From: Gordionus sp. m RMFG-2023
Taxonomy: Eukaryota; Nematomorpha; Gordioida; Chordodea; Parachordodidae
Direction of reading: 5' to 3'
Length of the DNA stretch: 64,000 bases
Assembly: GCF_954871325.1 (NCBI RefSeq)
Contig: NC_088775.1
Coordinates: forward strand, 58,691,561-58,755,560
In this document: positions 55,067-64,000 of the stretch, in pieces
How the letters are laid out: the number at the start of each line of letters is the position of its first letter
Position numbering within the stretch: the stretch's first letter is position 1
Notes under the pieces: generated by a model
The model's database searches: none
What the model saw: only the letters and a program-made list of their open reading frames with translations
Told to the model about the DNA's origin: nothing
Program-made: the position numbers and the translations under genes

Positions 55067-56689
55067 AAACTGCAAATACTCAGGTAAAAATTTTTGATAT
55101 ATACTCTATTAATTAGAGTGATATTCATTTTCTTATGATATAAATAACTTATAAAAATTAAATTATTTGATAAATTCAATTATAAAGGAATATACATTAA
55201 TAGTTGTATTTCCTTTTATATCGAAATAGTTTGAATCCTTCAATATAATTATATTAAAAATAATTACAATCATTTTATATTTCAATAATATTATTTCCGC
55301 AAGTTGGATTATTATTTTATAAAAAAATTTTTAAATAATATGCCAACACGCGGATTTAATATTATTTAAATTTAAAATGTAATTATGATATATTTTAATA
55401 TAATTATATTAAAGGACTTAGACTATTTATTATGAGATAAAAAGGAAATACAACTATTAATGTATATTCATTTATAATTAAATATATCTAATAATTTAAT
55501 TTTTAAGTTATTTATATCATAAGAAAATGGATCTTATTCCAATTAATAGAGAATATATCAAAAAATATTACCTAAGCCTCTGCAGTTTACCCTGGCATTT
55601 GCAGTTTACCTAGACATTCATAGTTTACCTAGACATTTATAGTTTAGTTAAGCCGTTATTTTATTATATCTAATGAGATAACTTTTTAAAAATAAGTTGA
55701 CAATAAATTTTTTTTTATTAATAGCTTTTTTTATTTTATTTATAATTCAACATTTAATTTGATAAATTTACCTTAATATTTTTTAATTTTCAGAATTCTA
55801 AGCCAAACCAGGGTTCAGGACATTTTTTAGAATCCATAGAAAACTTTTAATATTATTACAAAGCAATAGGTAATTCATAACTTTCTAAAAAAAATTTCTC
55901 TTAGTTTAACCGTTATTAATATGATAAATCTATTAATCAACAAATAAATTAATATAAATTTTTAAATAATTATTTATAAAACTAAGTATAATAATAATCA
56001 AATTGAAATTTATCCATTTCCTTATTAAAATTTTAATATATTTTAGTAACGTTCTGGACCTCCAGAAAGGTTCCGATTCCGTTTCGATTCATAAAATATT
56101 CAAAGTTTTGTACTCAAAACGTTTCCTGGTCTCTGACTTTTTTGCATATATTTAATCAGATGTAAAAATTTTAATTTAAATTTTTCAAGAAATTCTCAAA
56201 AATGTTATATTATTTAAAAGATACTATTCAATTATTTCTTTTTAATAATATCATATTTTTTCCCCCACAGTTTTTTAATTAAAGATTTTTTTCCTAAAAA
56301 TATTTTCCTGAAGTTTATTTTTTTGCGGTTTTATTTCCTTCAGTATTTTCCCGTTAAGTTTTTTCTGTTTTTTCAGTCTAGTTTTTTTCCCATAGGGATT
56401 TTCCCTATTACAGCAAATCGATGATAAGATCGAGTCTCTCCATACCATCCTCAAAGCCAATTATGCAAAGGCGCTGGCGCATAACCAGCAGGGAGAGGAA
56501 AAATCCCCCCCCCCCAAGATTCACTTAACTTAGCCATATCTTATTCCTGTTTTCTGCCGTGTATAAGAAATAGCTTAAGTATAATTCTATTTAGTTTATT
56601 TCTACTAATAATTATGATTAGGCAAAATTTTTAGAGTGCGCGAGATGTTGAAAAAAAAGAAAAAATTTGCTTAATATAATTATTTTTGA

Positions 56690-57565
56690 GACCTCTTGTG
56701 CTACAAGAAGAAAGAAACTGCAAACATGCCCAACCATATGAAGTTTTCGACATCAAGCATATCTCATTTTTTGATCTAGAAAAGCCTATTTTGAGTGCTC
56801 TTGGAGAAATATCGGAATGGTTTGAACCAAATATTTTATCTGAAGCAGAGACTTTATCCGATTCAATAAGATGACCAATTTTCTTTTTTGCATTGAAAAG
56901 TATAAATCAATTATTTAATTGCACAAAATTTTGTGCAATATCTTTCAAAAGAATAATGTAGATTTGGATGAAGATAATTAGAATCGCCAATATAATTATA
57001 TTGTAACTTCTTAAATTAAGAAATAATATTGATCATGAATTTCATGAAATAATTGTGATTGTTAAGGAGGAAGCCAAACTATATGATTTTGAGATCCGCA
57101 AGCATCGGCTTGCACCAAGACAAGCGAATCTATCCAATATGAATGTGGAATCAATTAATGACTATTATAAAATAACATTTTAGTTTATTTTTGGACACAT
57201 TCTTGACTCAAATTCATGAAAGATTTGTGGTTCATCAAATGATCCTATCTAATTTACAAATTTTATTGCCTATAAATCTTTTTGATACAAGAGTCAACTA
57301 GATAATATTCCGAGAAACGCAAAGCATTTCAAGTTTAAAATATATTTTGGAGTTTTTTTTAAATTATATTAAAATACTATATATTTTGAAACTAAGGATA
57401 AGTACAAATGAAAGATCCTTTACGGAGAGTAAAAACCTAAATTAGGAGTACCATATCAGAAAATAGGTTAAATGGTTTAGCCTTATTTATCAAAATTTAA
57501 CGCCAAGCACAAAACAAATTATTCAAAAATTGGAGCAATCACAAAGACTATTAAATTTTTACTTA
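56690..57565 (+). pseudogene. ZMYM1-like hAT transposase pseudogene
   Basis: An open start (to 56872) reads RPLVLQEERNCKHAQPYEVF and FFDLEKPILSALGEISEWFE. Further pieces follow in changing frames: RQANLSNMNVESINDYYKIT (57122-57180), LDTFLTQIHERFVVHQM-like sequence (57200-57245) and LSNLQILLPINL. The C-terminal tail at 57450-57560 reads SENRLNGLALF, then after a shift KLEQSQRLLNFYL. These are landmarks of ZMYM1-like hAT enzymes (YYKxxxxxxxLDxxLxxLxxRF and the RLNxLALLxI..RRxxF tail). The central part is missing or decayed. Confidence 0.75.
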
Positions 57566-59205
57566 TGAACTATATTTTATTTAACATTTTAAATAATCAT
57601 ATTTTAATCCAGTATTTATTGTTATTTACATATTACCTAAATTTAGCTATAAATTTTTTAAACACTATTTTGTTTTTTTTCTAATATGTTTTTATGTGTC
57701 CGAAATTGTTATTATTTAAAATAGGATTGGTTATAATATTCATATGGTAATTAGTTTTAATAAAAAAAATTTGATGCTCCAAAAAATTTTATTTTCAATA
57801 TAAAAAATATTCGCCCCCTCCCCTCTCCCTGAAAATATTCCTGGCCAAGCTCCTGCAGGGGAGTTACTAGCTTTTACAGATTTAGAGAACTCAAAAAAAA
57901 ATTAAAATTATTTTAAAAATTACCTATTTTTTTAGCTAACAATATCTATAATGACCTTTTTTAAGCTAACTTGCCTCTTTTTTTAGTAGTATAAAAAAAA
58001 TTCCAAATTTTGAGGGGGCCCTTTAAATTTTTCAGGAGGCTCGAGCCCCCGCCTTTTCCAGTGACGCTATTACGACTATGTAAGCTTCAACGGTAGTCTC
58101 TTTCCTGAGCTCCCATAGATGTTCTTTCCCATCATATCCTCTCCTTAATTTTTTTAACTGTGTTTTTCATAAAATAATATTTAATAATTATTTTATTTTA
58201 TTTAATATTTAATAGTTTTTGTTGAGAGGGGTGGGTGGTACTCTAGATGGGTTTTTCCATTATAAATTTATTAGTAGTCTTTAAGTCAGTCTACTTATTG
58301 TTTACCTTTAGCTATGTTATATTTTTATAAATAATTTTAGTTTTTCACTTCTTTTTTTTCTAAAAATTTGGATTGGATCGTCGTTATTTTAAAAAACTAT
58401 TAACTTTTACTAATTTTTCTTTCAGATTCTTGTTTATAGTGATACATTGTATTCATTTTTAAGGAAAGATGGTGGGAGGGGGGGGGGGGAGTTTTTGGCT
58501 TAAATTACGAGATCAGCCAAATTCCCTAAGGAGGTTTCTCTGTTTCCCCCCCTTTGAGATATATCCTATAATATTTAGATTTAAATAATTATATTTTTAA
58601 ATTTCAACCTATTACATTTTTAATTTAAACAATTTATCTTATAAATTTGATTTTAGACATTAAAATATAGGTATGAAAATAACTAATGTTGTAAACGAAC
58701 GCGTCCAAATTGAACGCGTCCGTGAACATTGCTTTTTTTTTGTAAAAAATGATGAAGACGTTCCTTTTATTTTAAAAAATAAGAATTTAATATTTCTAAA
58801 ATTTTTAAGAAAAAGAGTTATTTTTTTATTTGATTTTTTTTTAATCACCCACTATTTCTGTCCTATAGTATAGTTTATTAATTTGATTATTATTTATATT
58901 TTATAGTTAGCGTAAGCATCGATCTTCTTATTACATTATCATCATCTAATTCTAAAAGAATCAGATGAATTAACATTTCCATGGCTCAAATATAATAAAC
59001 ATTACATAATACAATATTCAATAAACTAATTTTATCTTGACCAAATGTAAAATGTGTCCAAAAAGTATAATACCTTCAAAATCTCCAAATTCCTATTTAA
59101 ATAGATATTTTATATAATATAATTATAAGTATCATGATAATTTATTTTAGATTTTTGTATTTGACTTATTAAATTATTATGATTATTTTAATATATGTGT
59201 CGTAA
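57566..59205. other. No gene; MITE-like scraps
   Basis: 57800-58080 carries C-rich and G-rich borders (CCCCTCCCCTCTCCCTG at 57815, GAGCCCCCGCCTTTTCCAG at 58042), and 58475 has a G-run. 58687-58730 reads TGTTGTAAACGAACGCGTCC then AAATTGAACGCGTCCG, resembling a foldback-type end with GAACGCGTCC iterons but without a partner. The ORFs at 58660-58873 only cover this repeat. Confidence 0.4.
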
Positions 59206-59949
59206 TTTTTAAAGGGATCAGAACTATCCGGGATCATCACGGGTTTCAAAGTGATCCCTTTAAGAATTTAATTTTTTAAAGGATAAAGAACTATACGGTA
59301 TTATCACGTTTGAACCATGATAAAGAAGAATCTTAATTTAAAACACGTTTTACGCGCGTTTAGCTTTATTTTTTAAAAATTCTATGGGGGCTTATGAAAG
59401 TATATATGTTGAATATAGGGTATCAATCGATAGTTAATCAAAAGATCTTTTTAACTAGAGGTCAACATTTCACCATTAATGGGCTCATCTAGGTCTCGGC
59501 AGTCAGGAATATTTTTATCAACACAAAATATAGATATGGGTATCAAATAAAAGCTAATTTGAATATCTTTTGACTGTAATGATAATTATCACTCTAAGTG
59601 GGTGGATCTAGGTCTTATGTGTTCAGGAATATTTTTATGAACACAAAATATTTAAATATCGTATGACTTAAAGTATTTACTCTTATCTTAAAAGGTTGGA
59701 CTTAACGGGGAATGGGGGTGGGGGAGTTTATGAAAATTGATATGGGTATCAACTAAAAAGAATTAAAAAATCTTTTGAATATATCAATTTTATCACGTTA
59801 AGTGGGCGTGTTAAGATGTCATGAATTTATTATTATCAAAAAACATCAATACGGGTATCAAATAAAAGTTAAATAAAACATATTTAGGCTTCAATATAGT
59901 AAATGCCTTTTAAAAATTTATTGTAACCTTATGTTAAAATTATTTTCTT

Positions 59950-60357
59950 TCAACTTAATCTAATATGTAAAATCTCAAAATTTCTGGAGGCTATATTTGA
60001 AACAATCGATTCACAAATTTTATAATTATCCCAGTTTAAATTATTACACTTCTTTACAATCAAATCATCCCTATTATATATTTTTTCAAGCCATATAATC
60101 ATGCCATTTTTAAAACATTGGCATCTCTTATTGTTGCAACTTTTTTTGGCAATTGTAAATTGATTTACAATAGAAGATGCACTTCTTGATGCTGCCATTA
60201 TGGAGATGGTCTTATTAGGAATGGTTAAATTGTTTAACTTTATTGATTTGTGAACGTTCATTTTTAAAAATGGGGAATCAATTTTTCCCAAATTAGTTCC
60301 AACCCATAGTTTCTCGACTCCCATTTGGATAATGTTGGCTTCAATATTTAGAGGCAT
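59950..60357 (-). CDS. Cys-rich ORF in the loop of the foldback element
   Basis: 135 residues, open from Met to TAA. The middle has SIMAASRSASSIVNQFTIAK followed by KSCNNKRCQCFKNGMII. The C-x-NKRC-x-C-x-K-x-G cluster resembles the Cys-rich tail of KRAB-A-domain-2/SCAND3-like integrase proteins (CxCKxxCxNxRCxCxKxG). The later Cys-His residues of that tail are absent here. The N-terminal (GVEKLWVGTNLGKIDSPFLK) is not recognised. The ORF has no integrase core nearby and may be a captured fragment. Moderate to low confidence in the relationship; the open frame itself is clear. Confidence 0.45.
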   Translation of the reverse strand: MPLNIEANIIQMGVEKLWVGTNLGKIDSPFLKMNVHKSIKLNNLTIPNKTISIMAASRSASSIVNQFTIAKKSCNNKRCQCFKNGMIIWLEKIYNRDDLIVKKCNNLNWDNYKICESIVSNIASRNFEILHIRLS

Positions 60358-60414
60358 AGATTTGATCTACATTTTTATTTATTAGGATCAATAAGTGATC
60401 CCCAATGAATAATT

Positions 60415-60651
60415 TTATTTTTTTAATTTTATTTTTGTATTGTCTCTCTTATTCCTATCAATTAAATAGACAATAAACGAAGGCAATCTAGCTAAAATAT
60501 TTTCTATTCTAATGCCTATTGAGTTTGTGGTATTTTTATCTTGCCATTGCATTGTGTTGCCTATTTTATATTTCTTTCTCTCCGAAAGAATATATTTAAT
60601 ATTGTAAAATGATTCATAGGAATTTCCCATTTTTATTTTTTGAGCAATCAT
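60415..60651 (-). CDS. Hypothetical ORF next to the Cys-rich ORF
   Basis: 78 residues, minus strand, 58 nt upstream of the Cys-rich ORF: MIAQKIKMGNSYESFYNIKY, then MQWQDKNTTNSIGIRIENIL. It is basic at the C-terminus (RNKRDNTKIKLKK) and has no domain I recognise. Both ORFs may be exons or remains of one gene, because the spacing is short and the strand is the same, but I see no convincing splice junction. Confidence 0.35.
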   Translation of the reverse strand: MIAQKIKMGNSYESFYNIKYILSERKKYKIGNTMQWQDKNTTNSIGIRIENILARLPSFIVYLIDRNKRDNTKIKLKK

Positions 60652-60889
60652 TATACCCTCAGGTTCATTAAGAACTATTATGGTTATAAAGCGTTATAAG
60701 GTATTTGTGCATGCCGGATTAGAAACTATGGTGAAATCTGGTTTAAAAAATATATAAAAATGAAGAGTTAAATTAGTAAGCTAGAGTTAGTAAAGTATTC
60801 ATTAATTTAATTACTTTCATCAGAATAAAAATAAATTATCAATTCATTGACATTATATGATGAGCTTGGTATAAAATGCTTACTTATAG

Positions 60890-62130
60890 TATAATTATTA
60901 CAATCAAAAGATATTTAAATTCAATTTTATTTGATACCCATATCTATATTTTATGTTGATAAAAATATTCCTGACCCCAAGGGCCTAGACCCGCCCACTT
61001 TGAGTGATAATTATTATTACAATCAAAAGATATTTTAAACCTCTTATTTGATGCCCATATCGTTATTTTGTGTTTATAAAAATACTGCCCCCCCCATGAT
61101 CTAAACCCGCCCACTTAGAGTGATAGTTATTATTACTCAAAAGATTTCAATTACCTTTTATTTGATACCCATATCGTTATTTTGTGTTTAAAAAATATTC
61201 CTGACCTCTCATGACGTAGATCTACCCACTTAGAGTGATAATTATTATTACAATAAAAAATAATTTAATTACCTTTTATTTGATACCCATATCAAGAAAA
61301 AAATATTTTAAACCCCCCCCCACCCCCCCCCCTCCCCGGCCATGTCCTACACATCAAAACCAAGAATGAATACTTTCAGTCAAAAGATATTTAAATTAAC
61401 TTTTATTTGGTACTAATATCGATATTTTATGTTGAAAAATATTCCTGATCCCTCCAGGGCCTAGATCCACCCAATTTGTGTGATTATTATTACTACAATA
61501 AAAAAATATTTTAATTACCTTTTATTTGATATCTATATCAAAAAAATATTTTTACTTCCTCCCCTCTTCTATTTGCCATCTAGACCAAGTCCTACCACTC
61601 AAGACCAAGAATAAATACTTTCCATCAAAAGATATTTAAATTAGCTTTTATTTGATACCCATATCAATATTTTTGTTGATAACAATACCTGACCCCCCAT
61701 GACCTATACCCTCCCGCTATAAGTGATTATTATTATTACAATAAAAAATATTTTAATTACCTTTTATTTGATGCCCATATCAAAATAAATAATTTACCCT
61801 CCCCCTCTATCCACCCCTTAGACCAAGTCATGCCCAAAACCAAGAATGAATACTTTCAAAAAAAAAGATAGTTAAATTAGCTATTATTTGATACCCATAT
61901 CGATATTTTATGATGAAAAATATTTCTGACCCCTCCAAGTCCTAGACCCGCCCACTTTGAATGATTATTATTATTACAATAAAAAAAATTTTTAATTATC
62001 TTTTATTTGATACCCATATCAATATCTTTTATTTTTTATCACCCACCCTCCTACCCAACAAGACCAATATATTGAACGCTTTCCGTCAAAAGATATTTAA
62101 ATTAGCTTTTATTTGATACCCATATCGATA
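60890..62130. repeat. Tandem-like repeats with TTTATTTGATACCCATATC, right arm
   Basis: About six ~200-bp units. Each has AAAGATATTTAAATTAGC, TTTTATTTGATACCCATATC, a stretch like ATTCCTGACCCC..CTAGACC, CCGCCCACTTTGAGTGAT and ATTATTATTACAATAAAAAA. Inverted versions occur in the left arm at 59390-59880. C-runs and a CCCCACCCCCCCCC tract lie at 61313-61335. Confidence 0.85.
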
Positions 62131-62345
62131 TTTTGTTTTAGATATCTACTTTCATAAGCCCCCTAAAAAACTTTGAAAATAAATAAATAACAATAAAATT
62201 TAAAAAAAAATAAAGCAAAACGCGATAAAACGCGTTTTAAATTAAGATTTTTCTTTATGATGGTTCAAACGTTTAAAAAATTAAATTCTTTAAGGGATCC
62301 CTTTAAACCCTGTGATGATCCCGGATATTTGTGATCTCTATCCAT

Positions 62346-62860
62346 CAAACTTAAAAAAGCATATGTAGGTAAAAAGATGAACTAATATATTATTATTTTA
62401 AACATTACTTTAATAATAGAATATTAAATCATGGGTATGATAAAATAACCATTAAAAGAAGTATTCTCTCAAAATATTTTGAAAAGATTAATCATGAATT
62501 TAAATATGCAATAAAATTATACTATAGTATAGGGTTGGGAACCAACATTAAAACCCAAGATTAACAAAATATTAGATTGAGTATGGAATAAAACTATGAA
62601 GCAATATTGTTTTAGAGAAATGAACTAGATATTTTTCCTGATTCCTTTTTATGATAATTCTGAAAAAGATAATATATTGAAAAATTATCTTTGGCAATCA
62701 TAATTTCAATTTTTAATGTTTTCCTTGACAATAAGCTTAGTGAAGGATTAAAAAATGCAATTAAATTTTTAAAAGATTTATCTTCAATTATTGAAAAAGT
62801 TAAGTTATTTTAAAAAAAAAATTGAGGAATTAATAATATTTTAATTAAAAATTATTGACT
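62346..62860. other. No gene seen
   Basis: AT-rich. It may include decayed N-terminal parts of the hAT pseudogene that follows. Confidence 0.35.
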
Positions 62861-64000
62861 GTACGTTCCTTACAAATAAAAGAAAATATTGAACATTTGA
62901 ATAGTAATAAATAAAATTGAAGCCAATCAACTCACTCATTGAGATGTAGAATCCATCTACAGCAAAGATAAAAATAGCACAATCAGCTGTTGATGAATTA
63001 TTTTTAATTTTGTAATTGAAGAATTACAACCATTTTCAATTGTAGAAAGCACTGCATTTATTAATATTATCAAAAAATTGCAGCCAACTAAAAATGCGAC
63101 GTCTAGGCCTACTCTAGTATTAAAAATTAACAAAGCATATGACAACATGGCAAAGTAATTAGTGGATTTATTGTGTATCCCAAAAATTGTCTGTACAACT
63201 GTGGATTCTTGGTCAGCTTATCATCGGTATATAAAATATATTTTTTAGATTGATAATATTGTCCTTTAAGAAGGTTCTTATTTAGGAATGACGGTACACT
63301 GGTTACACCCAGATACTCTTGAGGGGTTTCAGCCTGATTAGCTTGTAATAGTTAAACCAAAAACACATTTGATTATCTAACAAAAATAATCTTTGAAATT
63401 TTTACCACATATAAGATACAAAATAAAGTGATCAAATGTATTACCGACAATGCTAGAAATTATATAAAAGATTTCAAGTAAAAAAAATTATAATTTATTA
63501 AAAATTTATTAGAGTATATAAACAAGGAGAAGAATCGGATGATGAAATAGTACCTCTAAAATTATTTGATCTATTTGAAAATCAAAATACTAATGATAGT
63601 ATTGTACTAAGAATCATTCGTGTTCAGCACTCACTTTAAATCTCATTACAAGTGTTGACAGTAACGATTCCATTTTAAAACTACTTCGAAAATTGCATTT
63701 TCAAAGTGTAAGCTATTGTGGAATAAACATGGGAAATCTTCGAACTGTGCAGCGAAATATATCTGATTAAACAGGTTATAACAAGATGGAACACTTTTTA
63801 TAACTCCGTGTAATTAATAGATAGTCTTATTAAGGAGAATTGAAAATTTGACGAATCATGTGATAAATCTGAATTATAGGGATTTTCAGATAACGACAAG
63901 TTGTTCATGTATGAATATTGTATGGTTAGTGCTAATTAAGAAATATGATATGTATATATATGTTTTTATAGGTTATGGATCCGATTGCTACGGCTCTTTT
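62861..64000 (+). pseudogene. hAT transposase pseudogene, runs off the window
   Basis: In shifting plus-strand frames: FVIEELQPFSIVESTAFINI then IKKLQPTKNA (63015-63100), SRPTLVLKINKAYDNM, LCIPKIVCTTVDSWSAYHRY (63172-63232, the catalytic TTDxW(S/T)AxxxxY region), GMTVHWLHPDTLEGFQPD (63285-63340), TDNARNYIKDF (63443-63475) and SCSALTLNLITSV (63620-63655, equivalent of CxAHxLNL). This is the ZBED-type hAT group (VEDxxPFSxVExxxFxxLI). The dimerisation domain would lie beyond 64000. Many stops; dead. Confidence 0.8.

Larger units (their letters stand above)
53890..55640. repeat. Foldback repeat with CTAGGTAAACTGCAAAT ends
   Basis: The left arm starts ACTGCAAATGCCTAGGT (53899-53915), is interrupted by the 53916-55058 insertion, and resumes AAACTGCAAATACTCAGGTA (55067-55086). 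It continues as sequence that is mirrored at 55430-55610, for example ATACATTAATAGTTGTATTTCC at 55191-55212 with its reverse complement at 55447-55468. The right side ends with repeated GCAGTTTACC units. Confidence 0.75.
53650..56460. repeat. Possible outer foldback with GGGAAAAA-periodic arms
   Basis: 53690-53870 (plus) and 56260-56420 (minus) share a purine-rich pattern of GGGAAAAAA, ACTG and GAAAATA words at 13-17-bp spacing, in inverted orientation, e.g. CTGTGGAAGAAAAATC and CTGTGGGGGAAAAAAT. Together with the inner inverted repeat (53890-55640) this suggests one larger foldback. Alignment by eye is loose because the sequence is low in complexity. Confidence 0.4.
59215..62345. mobile_element. 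3.1-kb foldback element with GGGATC termini
   Basis: The ends are inverted copies over more than 200 bp: GATCAGAACTATCCGGGATC and ATCACGGG at the left, mirrored by CCCTGTGATGATCCCGGATA with TTTGTGATCTC at the right (62312-62340). Also mirrored are AAAACACGTTTTACGCG (59341) and CGCGTTTTAAATTAAG (62231), and GGGGGCTTATGAAAGT (59386) with ACTTTCATAAGCCCCC (62149). The inner arms carry repeats with TTTTATTTGATACCCATATC. A central segment (59930-60660) has two minus-strand ORFs. The target duplication could not be set. Confidence 0.82.

Noticed and set aside
58660-58873. ORFs on both strands around GAACGCGTCC
   Set aside because: Both overlap a repeat end with duplicated GAACGCGTCC and are otherwise Phe/Lys-rich low complexity.

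Overview
This is an AT-rich eukaryotic window packed with transposable elements. Spliced exons, BED-finger hAT transposases, Ty3/gypsy LTR elements and a non-LTR element with an endonuclease all point to a eukaryote. The element mix looks like an invertebrate animal or a close relative. The best host gene is the 5' half of ARL3, a small GTPase typical of ciliated lineages. Its introns are only 38-43 nt. I cannot name the species.

Layout. 1-5152: two copies of one hAT transposon in opposite orientation; the right copy is complete, with terminal inverted repeats (TIRs) and an 8-bp target-site duplication (TSD). 6240-6676: remnant of an AGTCGA-rich foldback repeat. 7503-7625: hAT C-terminus. 8107-8544: ARL3 exons, minus strand. 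9543-20899: an 11.3-kb Ty3/gypsy element on the minus strand with both LTRs and a 5-bp TSD; a hAT element (12490-15768, TSD GTCATAGC) is inserted in its integrase gene. 22463-29322: composite repeat; its core is a 5.7-kb foldback element (23066-28793, TSD GATAAAAT) with inverted tandem arrays. 29323-33965: a dead LINE, minus strand, split by a 2.2-kb palindromic foldback. 34326-43140: a series of decayed hAT transposases. 43746-43907: one lone exon resembling a VWA domain. 44775-48814: a second, smaller Ty3/gypsy element with 160-bp LTRs and a 4-bp TSD. 50235-51827: second copy of the foldback family that splits the LINE. 53650-56500: nested foldbacks, including one with GGAGCTAGCTCC palindromes and an exact 8-bp TSD. 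56690-57560: ZMYM1-like hAT pseudogene. 59210-62345: 3.1-kb foldback holding a Cys-rich ORF. 62860-64000: another decayed hAT transposase.

At least ten hAT-derived loci lie in 64 kb. Several long foldback elements share only a short hAT-like terminus (about YAGWGTTGTTAA) and, in three cases, 8-bp TSDs, yet each family carries its own GC-rich palindromic iterons. This set of hAT-like foldback families is the most unusual feature here. Almost every transposon ORF carries stops, frameshifts or lost catalytic residues, so most appear inactive. The two host gene pieces (ARL3 and the VWA-like exon) suggest that TE-filled introns or TE disruption of genes are common here.
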